From PALSA-350 sp963834445 (GTDB taxonomy: Bacteria; Acidobacteriota; Terriglobia; Terriglobales; Acidobacteriaceae), in NCBI GenBank assembly GCA_963834445.1, contig CAWIBU010000002.1, positions 372,001 to 436,000 on the forward strand: a stretch of DNA of 64,000 bases. The letters are read 5' to 3'. The notes beneath the pieces are model-generated. The model searched no databases. It had not been told where the DNA came from and saw nothing but the letters and a program-made list of their open reading frames with translations. Positions 51,015 through 59,252 of the stretch are shown one piece after another. A program made the position numbers and the translations under genes. The first letter of the stretch is position 1; each line of letters starts with the position of its first letter.

Positions 51015-52499
51015 TTACTGCACGTTGACATTCACCGGAGCCGATGGTATTCCGTTGGTGACTACTACCATTGTGCTGGTGCCTGGTTCGGTCTTCGCAT
51101 CGATATCAAACATCGTTGAGACAATTGCGCTGCCTGTTGCTACCCCCATGGTGCTGTGGTCGTGTGTTCGAGCATACGACACGTGACCACTCACAGAGTT
51201 GGTGATGCGGACGAGCGGATAGTTAGTAGCCATTTGCGCGTCGTCACCATACATTGCCCCTTGAGAGAGGCCATTGAATTGGGTGCCACTGATTTGATAA
51301 GTATTACCCCGCGCAATCGTTGTTGGAGCACTCGTAATGGTGGGCGCCCAGGCTGGCTGATAAGTGCCATTTGGAGTATAAATTTCCACCATGTTTGACG
51401 TGTCGGTGAAGAGAATCTGGCCCGTAGGAAGCTCCAGCATCCGCCCTGTATAGCTCTGATCATTTACGGCATTTGGCGGGGCCGGTACTAGGGTGAAAGA
51501 GTTTCCGTCGTACTCGTAGAAAGTGCTTCCTTTGGCCGTGTTTCCCGGGACAGTCTGGACCAGTACTTTTCCGGTGATCAGCAGAGCTCCCGGTGCATCC
51601 GACATGCTGTTGAAGTTTGGAAAGTCCGGGCCGGCAGTCCAGCTACCCGGATCATCCTTCTTTACTGGGGGAGTATAGATCGCCGTGTGCCCGGTCTGCG
51701 TACCCGTCGAGTCCGTTCCTCCAAAGGCAAACACCCTTCCATCCGGCATCAGGACCGCCGGCCCAATTTCGTCGTCGGCCGTGTCAACCAGGTTTACGGG
51801 AGGGAGCCCGGCGTCCTCCCAGTCCTGCTTGCCGGGAAAGTAGCGTTCGGCATCATAGTTGCTAAAATCCCCGACGTCTACGGTTAACACCGTCTTGTCG
51901 GGAAGCAGAGTCCAGCCCTCTTCGTCGAAGGGGTCTTGCTTGCCGGTGCCGGGAATGAGTTTCCAGGTCATAGTTGCCTCGTCCAGGGTTGCCGTGTCGT
52001 TGGGGTACGAAGTATCGGCAAGCATGAACCGGCCATCGTCCAGAACGATAGATGCCGAAGCGCCGGCAGTCCAGCCGTTAGGGCCCGAAAATGCCGTCCA
52101 GGTATCTTTGACGGGCTCGTAGATCGCGCCGAGATTCGAATTAACCAGTCCGTTCACTCCTCCGAGATATTCTCCGCCAACCACGACGACCTTTCCGCTC
52201 TTCAAGACGGCTGAGGAGTAATAGAGCGGCCCATAACCGTTGGGCATGGAAGCTGCTTGCTTCCATTTTCCAGTGACGTAGCTCCCTGTGGCATCCGGAA
52301 TCAGCTTCCACCAGACCGCGCTCTTATAGTCTTGAACGAGGACCGCGCCGTCAGTAAGAAGCAATGCCTGGTTAGCTGACAGTGGAGCTGCCGCGCCGCC
52401 GACCTCTTGCCAGCTTTGAGCGTTGGCTGCTGGTGAGAACGCAATGAGCACAGAGCTGGCAATGCACGCCAGGCACACTTTGAACGATTTCTTGAGCAC
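51015..52499 (-). CDS. Secreted kelch-repeat protein with galactose-oxidase-like C-terminus
   Basis: A 494-residue protein with a signal peptide ending near AANAQ. Kelch-like blades recur (LLLTDGAVLVQDYKSAVWWK, VLKSGKVVVVGGEYLGG, VLMPDGRVFAFGGTDSTGTQ, LELPTGQILFTDTSNMVEIY). The C-terminal ~100 residues (APTITSAPTTIARGNTYQIS, VRITNSVSGHVSYARTHDHS, TMVVVTNGIPSAPVNVNV) match the Ig-like E-set domain of galactose/glyoxal oxidases. The Cys-Tyr copper site of those enzymes was not found, so binding or adhesion is more likely than oxidation. The start is GTG with AGGTAGGT upstream. Confidence 0.8.
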   Translation of the reverse strand: MLKKSFKVCLACIASSVLIAFSPAANAQSWQEVGGAAAPLSANQALLLTDGAVLVQDYKSAVWWKLIPDATGSYVTGKWKQAASMPNGYGPLYYSSAVLKSGKVVVVGGEYLGGVNGLVNSNLGAIYEPVKDTWTAFSGPNGWTAGASASIVLDDGRFMLADTSYPNDTATLDEATMTWKLIPGTGKQDPFDEEGWTLLPDKTVLTVDVGDFSNYDAERYFPGKQDWEDAGLPPVNLVDTADDEIGPAVLMPDGRVFAFGGTDSTGTQTGHTAIYTPPVKKDDPGSWTAGPDFPNFNSMSDAPGALLITGKVLVQTVPGNTAKGSTFYEYDGNSFTLVPAPPNAVNDQSYTGRMLELPTGQILFTDTSNMVEIYTPNGTYQPAWAPTITSAPTTIARGNTYQISGTQFNGLSQGAMYGDDAQMATNYPLVRITNSVSGHVSYARTHDHSTMGVATGSAIVSTMFDIDAKTEPGTSTMVVVTNGIPSAPVNVNVQ

Positions 52500-53052
52500 A
52501 CTAACCTACCTTTCAGAATAGAAACGTGAGACTTCTCTCGTTGATCGCGAATCGGCGCGCCGCTTGGAGCGCTCGTGAAGGCCGCCTCGTCGTGATCGCC
52601 CAAAGTTGAGAGCGAACCCAGAGTCCAAGAGTGCAGCTTTCGGACTCTGGGAGAATGAAAACGTAGATCCCGCAGGGTTCAGCACAAGAACCCGCACTTG
52701 TGGGAGTACGGTCGCTGATGCAAATACATGTGGCCTAGTAGCCCAGCCAAGATATCGATCAGCGAACGTTTTTGTCCAGTAAATTTTGGTTAATTTGCCA
52801 TGATGACAACGTTTATCTTTCCTGGAATCCAAACCGGGCGAACATTCCGTATATGAGTCGACAAGGGCGCATTTCGTCGTCTACCAGTTGACCAAAGGCG
52901 GACAGCCGAACAAGTCCCTGTCCGAATGACGGAAGTTCAACGCGCCTGAAACCGCGCAAACTAGTGAGCTAGAGCCCACATTCAATCCTTGATCGGTGAT
53001 GTTGCTTTCTTGCCCTACCAAATCGACCTCTTGTCTGTAACTATGCCAGCTG
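52500..53052. other. Gene-free stretch
   Basis: Upstream region of the kelch gene. It contains an inverted GAGTCCAAGAGTGCAGCTTT/CGGACTC stem near 52621-52647 and otherwise no frame, repeat family or RNA gene that I recognise. Confidence 0.4.
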
Positions 53053-53616
53053 CTACTTGTTTGCCGCCTTGATCCGTTGCGCCGCGTTTTCGTAACAGTC
53101 TCGGTCGTTGGCGTATGTGCAATCCTTGAACCTCTCCGCGCTTATGACGCGGAACTTTACGCGCTCTATCTGCTCAGAGAGGTGCAGGGCCGTGGCATCG
53201 GTAGGAATTCCACTGGGGCGATCATCGAAGCGCTCGTTTCCAAAGCAGGCCATGGAAATGACAGAGTATGGAAAGCCATAAAGCCGGCTTGTCCACCCTT
53301 CCCACACTTTTTGGAAATCCCGTTGGGATTCCCACATTCCTATGGCGTCTGCGTCGACTGAGGTATTTAGAAACAGTCGCCACGGGCAGTCCAAGAACCA
53401 ACCTAAGCCTACCAGCGCAAGGGAATTGTAACGGACGTGCCCGGTCCAAAGTGTAACGCATGTTCCGGTACACTCAGGGGAGAGAAGTGAGGGAGAGGAT
53501 GGGGACACGATACCCATCCTCGTCTGTTTTTCATCTGAAGGCCCGGCAGGAGAGACAAACAGAGCGGCCGATGGTACGGACGAAACGTACGTCATCGTTT
53601 TGAAGCCCGCTTCCAC
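53053..53616 (-). CDS. Hypothetical protein, doubtful
   Basis: A 187-residue frame. The C-terminal third (LHLSEQIERVKFRVISAERF, KDCTYANDRDCYENAAQRIK) reads like a genuine soluble protein with paired cysteines. The N-terminal half is rich in Ser/Pro/Cys and has no clear start or ribosome site. It may be a real gene with a later start, or the eroded end of a longer one. No family recognised. Confidence 0.3.
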   Translation of the reverse strand: MEAGFKTMTYVSSVPSAALFVSPAGPSDEKQTRMGIVSPSSPSLLSPECTGTCVTLWTGHVRYNSLALVGLGWFLDCPWRLFLNTSVDADAIGMWESQRDFQKVWEGWTSRLYGFPYSVISMACFGNERFDDRPSGIPTDATALHLSEQIERVKFRVISAERFKDCTYANDRDCYENAAQRIKAANK

Positions 53617-53644
53617 CTTTCATGAAAGAATTGCACCCCATCCC

Positions 53645-56209
53645 TCATTCATTGCGCAGCGCCACCATGGGCTCCACGCCCGCTGCCCGCCATGCCGGCA
53701 GCGCCGACGCGAGCAGCGCTGCCAGGGCTAACGCCAACGTGGCCGAGGCCAGCATCACCGGATCCCACGGTCTCACGCTGAACAACTGTTGCGTCATCAG
53801 CTTGCCGGCGCCGATCGCGGCGGGAATGCCGATCGCCAAGCCAATGGCCACCTGGGAAAACGCGCCCCTGAGCACCATGCGCAAGACCCTTCCGCGATCC
53901 GCGCCCAGCGCCATGCGGACACCGATCTCACCCGTGCGCTGCTCCACCATGTAGGCCATCACGCCGTACAGGCCAATCGCCGAAAGCACCAGTCCCAGCA
54001 CACCAAATAGCGTCGTCAGGGTTGCAATCATGCCCTCCTGCTGAAAATCTCCGCGGAGAATCCTGTCGTACGAATCAGTCGCATAGACCACCAGATCCGG
54101 ATCGACACTGGCCAACGCTTTGCGCACATTTTCTTCTAGCCCCGGCGGATTGCCTGGCGCCCAAATCACGATGTTGTAAAGGTAGTGTGACCAGATCTCG
54201 CCCGCATCAAACACAGGATCGCCCCAGTGGGTGGTCTGCGCTTCCGATATCCAGTACATGGGCCCGATCGGGTCCTTATAGTCGTAGGTCATATAACGCA
54301 TGTCTTTCACCACGCCGACGATTTCATACTTGGTCGCATATTGAATCTTGTCTGGCCCGAAATGCTGGCCGATCGGGTTTTCGTTTTTGAAGAATCGCCG
54401 GGCGAAGGCTTCATTGACCACCGCTACCGGCCGCGTGGTGGCCGTGTCCTCCTCGGTAAAGGGGCGGCCCAGGACCATCTTCGCGCCGATGGTTGCAAAG
54501 AAGCCCGGCATCGCGCGCGCCCAGCCGGCACTGGTGTCTTCCTTGGCCGGGGGCTCGGGGCGGCCGGCAATGCGCACGCCGTTGTTCCAGCTATCGCCCG
54601 ACATCGGCGCATAGAGCACAGGCGCCACCATGCGCACACCCGGAATCTGCCGTAGGCGGTCGTCGATCTCGCGGAACTTCGGCTCCATTTGTTCCGGTTT
54701 GTCATTACCCAGCGAAGGGTTGATCCACACCAGATAGCGGCCCTCGGTGGCAAAGCCGAAATTCTGGTGCTCGAGGTTGCGCAGACTCTTGCCCAGCAAG
54801 GCCGCCGCGGACAAGAGAACAATCGACATCGCGGTCTGCCCAATCACCAGCGACTTCTGCGCCCAGGAACCACGCCCACTGACGGCGCGATTCGCTCCGC
54901 GCAGCGCCTCGACCGGATCGGCGTGCGAGGTCGTCCACGCCGGAGCGACCCCAAACAGAATGCCAGTGAGCAACGAGACCCCAAGCGCGAACAGCAGCAC
55001 CGGCCATGAGGGCGACGCGCTCACGGGCACATAGTTGTTCGGGTCACCCGCCTCGAAGGCCAGGTAGAGAATCAGCCTGGTTCCTGCATAGGCCACCGCA
55101 ATCCCCAACAAGCCCCCGGTCACCGCCAGCAGCACTGACTCGACCAGGGCCTTGCGCACCAGGCGACGGCGAGATGCGCCCAGGGCCATTCGTATCGATG
55201 TCTGTGCGCGATCTTTCAGCCCCCGCGCCAACATCAGGTTGGCCAGGTTGCCGCAAGCCACCAGCAGCACACAGCCCGCAGCCACCAACAACAGCGTCAG
55301 GCCGGCCTGATACTGATCGCGCATGGCGGCGACCCCGGCATTGCCCGGCGTCAGATGCAGGGTGTCTTGTTGCCAGAGCTGCTTCTCACCCGGCTGCATA
55401 TCGGGCACGTGGCTGGCCAGCCAGGCGTGGAATTCCACTCTGAGTTCGGCTTCGAGCTGGGTTGGGTTAACCCCTGGCCGCACCCGGCCCAGCAGGTCGA
55501 GAAAGTTTCCGTCTGGCCGTTTGAGACGTGCCGTCGGTCCATCAATGATCAGTTCGGAGGTCAAAGGCAGCCAGAAGTCGGGCATGCTGCCGCCGCCGAG
55601 CCGCGCGCCATAAAAGCCTGGAGGCCCGACGCCAATCACGGTGAAGGGATGCCCGTTGATCTGGTAGCCCGCGCCCACTACGGTGGGATCGCCGCCGTAC
55701 TTGTCTTTCCAGATGCGATAGCTCATCACCGCCACCAGCGGTGCGCCCTGCTGATCATCGTCGTCGGTCATCATGCGCCCGATCCAGGGCTGGATGCCGA
55801 GGGTGCGGAAGAAATTGCCGGAGACGTACTGCCCGTTGCGGGTATCTGCTGGAGCCTGCGATCCGGCTCTGCGCACGCCCAGCGGCGCGTTGCCGGCCTG
55901 CAGCGCCGCCAGGTCGCTGAACTGCGGCGTGTGGGCGCGGAAATGCTTGTACATCTCCCACGAGAACAGGGCGAAATTTCCGTCGCTCCCCTGTACGTAG
56001 CCACCCCAGTTGCAGCAGCGGATCTTGTCGCCGATCCGCCATAACTCCTCTGGCTTGACCACCGGCAGAGACTTCAGCATCACCTGATGCACCAGGGTGA
56101 AGATGGCGGTCGTGGCTCCAATGCCCAGGGCCAGGGTGATGATCGCCGTCAGCGCGAAGCCCGGGGCCTTGCGTAGTTGCCGCAGTGCGTCGCGCATATC
56201 CGCCAGCAT
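53645..56209 (-). CDS. ADOP-family orphan ABC permease (MacB/FtsX-type)
   Basis: An 854-residue membrane protein. The N-terminal ADMRDALRQLRKAPGFALTA and IITLALGIGATTAIFTLVHQ are the hallmark of acidobacterial duplicated orphan permeases. A MacB-like periplasmic domain follows, then two FtsX domains (around 290-410 and 740-850) with GLTLLLVAAGCVLLVACGNL, ANLMLARGLKDRAQTSIRMA and GEIGVRMALGADRGRVLRMV. No ATPase gene is adjacent, as is usual for this family. ATG 56209 has GGAGGAACGC directly upstream; TTG 56227 is an in-frame alternative. The likely role is lipoprotein, antibiotic or signal-peptide export, not fixed by sequence. Confidence 0.92.
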   Translation of the reverse strand: MLADMRDALRQLRKAPGFALTAIITLALGIGATTAIFTLVHQVMLKSLPVVKPEELWRIGDKIRCCNWGGYVQGSDGNFALFSWEMYKHFRAHTPQFSDLAALQAGNAPLGVRRAGSQAPADTRNGQYVSGNFFRTLGIQPWIGRMMTDDDDQQGAPLVAVMSYRIWKDKYGGDPTVVGAGYQINGHPFTVIGVGPPGFYGARLGGGSMPDFWLPLTSELIIDGPTARLKRPDGNFLDLLGRVRPGVNPTQLEAELRVEFHAWLASHVPDMQPGEKQLWQQDTLHLTPGNAGVAAMRDQYQAGLTLLLVAAGCVLLVACGNLANLMLARGLKDRAQTSIRMALGASRRRLVRKALVESVLLAVTGGLLGIAVAYAGTRLILYLAFEAGDPNNYVPVSASPSWPVLLFALGVSLLTGILFGVAPAWTTSHADPVEALRGANRAVSGRGSWAQKSLVIGQTAMSIVLLSAAALLGKSLRNLEHQNFGFATEGRYLVWINPSLGNDKPEQMEPKFREIDDRLRQIPGVRMVAPVLYAPMSGDSWNNGVRIAGRPEPPAKEDTSAGWARAMPGFFATIGAKMVLGRPFTEEDTATTRPVAVVNEAFARRFFKNENPIGQHFGPDKIQYATKYEIVGVVKDMRYMTYDYKDPIGPMYWISEAQTTHWGDPVFDAGEIWSHYLYNIVIWAPGNPPGLEENVRKALASVDPDLVVYATDSYDRILRGDFQQEGMIATLTTLFGVLGLVLSAIGLYGVMAYMVEQRTGEIGVRMALGADRGRVLRMVLRGAFSQVAIGLAIGIPAAIGAGKLMTQQLFSVRPWDPVMLASATLALALAALLASALPAWRAAGVEPMVALRNE

Positions 56210-56728
56210 GCGTTCCTCCGTGTTCAAGTCTCAAGGAGGGATACGCAGACTCGACGGCGACGGTTCCGTTGGCTCGAAATTTACATCACACCCGGAACTG
56301 CACTCCGATCAGGTATGGCGCTGGCCAATCTGGTGCTGGCACATGCGAAGTGGTGCCAGTTGAATCAAGACAATGTATTCCCTCAACTGAATATTTCCCT
56401 GGATCATCTTCATGACGCTGCCTGGAGCGTCCTTTTGTACCATTGAGTGGACGGTCCCGGATTACCTGGGCGAAGCAACAAATTTTACGATTGCGTATTG
56501 CAATCAGAAGATAAGTGTGGCATTCTCACAGAGTTCTTATAGCCCAGAGGCAATACGATGAACCACTTCATCCAATTCGAAGCGCAGGTCGTGCTGATCA
56601 TTCGGCATGGCTCTCTACGCGCGAAGAATGGCTTCTGGACTCCCGGCGCATCGCTACCACTCGCCTAGTCTTCCCGGTCACTGGGTTGCCGGGATAGCGG
56701 CACATTCCTCTCACAATGAATCTTTGAC
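56210..56728. other. Gene-free stretch leading into the tRNA-like relics
   Basis: No convincing reading frame. Around 56536-56600 a segment reads ATAGCCCAGAGGCAATACGA followed by the hairpin GATGA-ACCACT-TCATC and CCAATTCGAAGC, which loosely resembles a D-arm, anticodon arm and T-arm. It is weaker than the units further on and is not called separately. Confidence 0.35.
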
Positions 56729-56800
56729 ATCCGGTGGCGAAGTCTGTCGATTTCCTCGACTGTTAATCGCGAACAATCGCAGACGCTTTTTCCCCGGATG
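56729..56800 (+). other. Degenerate tRNA-like sequence, Asn-type anticodon loop
   Basis: The 72-base segment has ends ATCCGG and CCGGAT that pair as an acceptor stem. The loop CTGTTAA (56760-56766) falls exactly at tRNA positions 32-38, flanked by a stem with four of five pairs (CTCGA/TCGCG); this is the loop of tRNA-Asn(GUU). The D-arm is poor, and a proper T-arm is missing. It is likely non-functional, but the geometry is hard to dismiss. Confidence 0.4.
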
Positions 56801-56808
56801 CGACAAAT

Positions 56809-56879
56809 GGTCAGTGGCGAAGTACGCGGATACATCTGGCAACTCTGAAAAGAGTGGGGTTCGATTCCCTATCACACCG
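56809..56879 (+). other. Degenerate tRNA-like sequence with intact T-arm
   Basis: TGGGG-TTCGATT-CCCTA (56855-56871) is a perfect T-arm with a seven-base loop. It is followed by TCACACC where the acceptor 3' strand should be. Upstream are GGCGAAGTACGCGG (D-arm-like) and CTGAAAA, the loop of tRNA-Phe, although the anticodon stem and variable loop appear collapsed by a deletion. The 5' acceptor GGTCAGT pairs only partly. Confidence 0.4.
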
Positions 56880-57097
56880 CTTACGCTGGTTCCCTGACCG
56901 AGCTTGGTTTCACCGGTGGCGATAGAGGGGAGTTACTTCCTCGCAACCAGAAAGCAGGGAATGGAAAGCCCTGCCAGAGCGGCGGCCTTACGGGACGGGG
57001 CGTAGTCCCGAAGCATCAGGTACCGCAAGGCGTGCGCTCTGAAACTCTCTTCGCTCATTCCCCGGTGAGGCATTCCATCACCATGAACGCAAGTTTG

Positions 57098-57175
57098 GCC
57101 GGTGGCGTAGAAAGCAGAGATTTCGCCTGAGGAGCGGGCGGTCGCAGGTTCGACTCCTGAGCTGTACCCCGGCCA
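57098..57175 (+). other. Degenerate tRNA-like sequence with T-arm and anticodon arm
   Basis: Starts GCCGGTGGCGTAG and ends CCGGCCA, giving a five-pair acceptor. The stem CGCCT/GGGCG encloses a seven-base loop GAGGAGC at the tRNA anticodon position (GGA would be Ser, but base 33 is A instead of T). GCAGG-TTCGACT-CCTGA is a T-arm with four of five pairs. A few extra bases lie between T-arm and acceptor. Confidence 0.4.
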
Positions 57176-57401
57176 TCACCTCCGGTTCACTCGCCTGGTC
57201 GCGCAGACGCTGGCGCGGGTCATTCAGCGTGCCGACGAGCTGTCAGAAGGGACTGGCAGCAGCGTTCACCAAATTCGTGGCTAGCGCGCGGAACGGTGTC
57301 GGGTATGGCGCCTGGACGCACATCGCGTGACGCGCCATCTCACGCACCAGAAGCCAGCGGCTGAAGCCGGGTTATTTTTGCGGCTATTACGTACGGGCTG
57401 A

Positions 57402-57604
57402 ACAGGCTGCGGAAAAACTCGGTTCGTGAAGGGTACGGGCTTCAGCCCATACATAATGAAACAAGAATGGGTCGGCTTTAGCCGCTGAGGGCCGGGTTTC
57501 CGCATGATTCCGCAGCCCTCAGCGCCTAAAGGCGACTCATTTTGGGTATTTACGTACGGGCTGAAGCCCGTACCCTTCACGAACCGAGTTTTTCCGCAGC
57601 CTGT
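57402..57604. repeat. Inverted repeat with ACAGGCTGCGGAAAAACTCG arms
   Basis: Arms 57402-57451 and 57555-57604 are 50-base reverse complements with one mismatch, running ACAGGCTGCGGAAAAACTCG to GGGTACGGGCTTCAGCCC. The inner part has a second stem built from CTGAGGGC and GCCCTCAG. A further direct copy of GAAGCCCGTACCCTTCA(C/G)G and GAGTTTTTCCGCAGCCTGT follows at about 57605-57646. This is a separate REP-like family from those elsewhere in the window. Confidence 0.8.
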
Positions 57605-57833
57605 GAAGCCCGTACCCTTCAGGGACAGAGTTTTTCCGCAGCCTGTTCAGCCCCTGCGAGGGCGAATCCTTCGGGGAACAGGTTCTGGACTCGATCCTGA
57701 AGTCGATCTGGACGACTTAATGCGCTTCATGCGCACCACTTTGACACTTCGCGGAAACTGCCCGACAGGGAAATAGGGCGGCCCACCACCTATTCATAGT
57801 TAAGAGCAGGGAAACCCCGCATCCCAGCCCCCT

Positions 57834-59252
57834 TCAACTGCGAGCGTACTGCGATTCGGCCGGCGGCTGATAGCTTACCGCCAGTTGTGGCGTCTCCAAC
57901 CGCTGGTTCAGCCTATGCCTGGAATGCAGACACGCCTCCAGCACCCCACTCGTCAGCAGCGTTCGCTCCACCGGATAGGCCGCGCTTCCACTCTGAAACA
58001 TATGCTCAATCTTCGCCGCCAGGCAGGCAGAGTCCGTCACATTGGGAGGCGGCGGCAGGAAGAATTGGGTGGAGATCGTTTCTTGCCCCGCGACCTTGGC
58101 CGCGACGTTGTAATCCATGATGGCGCCGTTGAGCAGCAGCAGCGTGGCGCGCGTTCCGTCGCGGTACTCGATGCAATACGCGGCGGGATCCTTGACCAGT
58201 TGCGGCAAGACGCCGGAGGCTACCAGATCCTGCGTGCGGCCGTCCAGCACGGTCAGGCCCATCGGGGTGTCACTGCGCGATAAGGCAGAGCTCAGCAGAT
58301 CTTTTGACCAGCGACCCGCGCGCCCTGCGGCCCACACATCGTCGCCCTCCAGCAACTGCACCGCCTTCACGCCTGTCTCGCCTCCCTTGCGGCGCTCAAG
58401 CATGCACTGCAGGGCTTCGAGCGCGTCAAAGTCCATGCCGCCGGGTGCGCCTACACCCACCATCACCGCTTCTTCGACCTGCGCACCAAGCGGGATATCC
58501 ACGCTCGGCAGCCGCCAGGTCACAGGGAGCGCGGAGCCGGCAAGCAGCGGGAAGCGCAGGCGCTTCGCGGTCCCAACCATCATCTGCGCCTGCTCGAAAC
58601 TGTAGGAGAGCTGCTTGTGGTTGAAGTAGGGAACGGCGCGCTTCTCGTCCTCAAAGACCTGCACGCACTGCTGAAAGAAATCGTAGCTGGGCAGCAGAAT
58701 CTGCCCCTGGTCGTTGTTTGGGTAGTCATCCTGCTCGACGATCGCCAGCACGGCGTCGACGGCGATCCGGTCTCCCCCACAACGCAACGCCTCGGGAATG
58801 TTGCTGCACAGGCGAAAGCCGAACTGCTGCGCGCGGGCCCTGCTCAAATCTGCGGTTGACTCAGCTTTCTGCGGCGCGGGCTGCGTCTGCACAGTGCGGT
58901 CCCTGCCCAGTCCGCCCGCTATTCCTTTGGCCGCACTGGACGGCGCAACTTTGGTTCCCGCCGTGGCAAGCTGGTAGGGCGACGGCGCCGCATCGGCCTG
59001 GCGCTCCAACTGATCCACATAGACTGAGACCACTTGTACGTTCGGCATGTGCCATTCGCCGTCGTACGGATAACCAACCAGGAAGCGGTCTGCGAGGGAT
59101 TGCATCTGCGACTGGGGACGATACACGCTGCCGAGGATCGCCAGGCGCAGCGGTCGTTGACCGGACGACTGCTGGCCCCAGAAGAGCGGGCGATACGCCA
59201 ACATAGCCGAGGACAAGGCGGAATATTCTACAAAGCGGCGGCGGGTCAGCAT
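57834..59252 (-). CDS. Exported member of an unassigned tandem-paralogue family (paralogue 1)
   Basis: 472 residues with a Tat-like start (MLTRRRFVEYSALSSAMLAY). The core matches the next gene closely in order: RLAILGSVYRPQSQMQSLAD, LRCGGDRIAVDAVLAIVEQD, DDYPNNDQGQILLPSYDFFQ, VPYFNHKQLSYSFEQAQMMV, LAGSALPVTWRLPSVDIPLG, ALEALQCMLERRKGGETGVK and YPVERTLLTSGVLEACL. A linker of ~45 residues near residue 95-140 is absent from the paralogue. The Rossmann-like strands suggest a Gfo/Idh-like core, but no cofactor motif is clear. Its ATG overlaps the stop of paralogue 2 (TAATG), so the pair is translated together. Confidence 0.8.
   Translation of the reverse strand: MLTRRRFVEYSALSSAMLAYRPLFWGQQSSGQRPLRLAILGSVYRPQSQMQSLADRFLVGYPYDGEWHMPNVQVVSVYVDQLERQADAAPSPYQLATAGTKVAPSSAAKGIAGGLGRDRTVQTQPAPQKAESTADLSRARAQQFGFRLCSNIPEALRCGGDRIAVDAVLAIVEQDDYPNNDQGQILLPSYDFFQQCVQVFEDEKRAVPYFNHKQLSYSFEQAQMMVGTAKRLRFPLLAGSALPVTWRLPSVDIPLGAQVEEAVMVGVGAPGGMDFDALEALQCMLERRKGGETGVKAVQLLEGDDVWAAGRAGRWSKDLLSSALSRSDTPMGLTVLDGRTQDLVASGVLPQLVKDPAAYCIEYRDGTRATLLLLNGAIMDYNVAAKVAGQETISTQFFLPPPPNVTDSACLAAKIEHMFQSGSAAYPVERTLLTSGVLEACLHSRHRLNQRLETPQLAVSYQPPAESQYARS

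Noticed and set aside
56912..57000. A fourth tRNA-like unit sharing the CCGGTGGCGATAG start
   Set aside because: The start motif is shared, but no anticodon-arm or T-arm geometry could be found, so it was not listed as a unit.
57281..57776. Short frames across the GTACGGGCTGAAGCCCGTAC repeat
   Set aside because: They translate the inverted repeat itself (same KPVPFTNRVFPQPV peptide from both arms), a mark of repeat DNA and not of protein.
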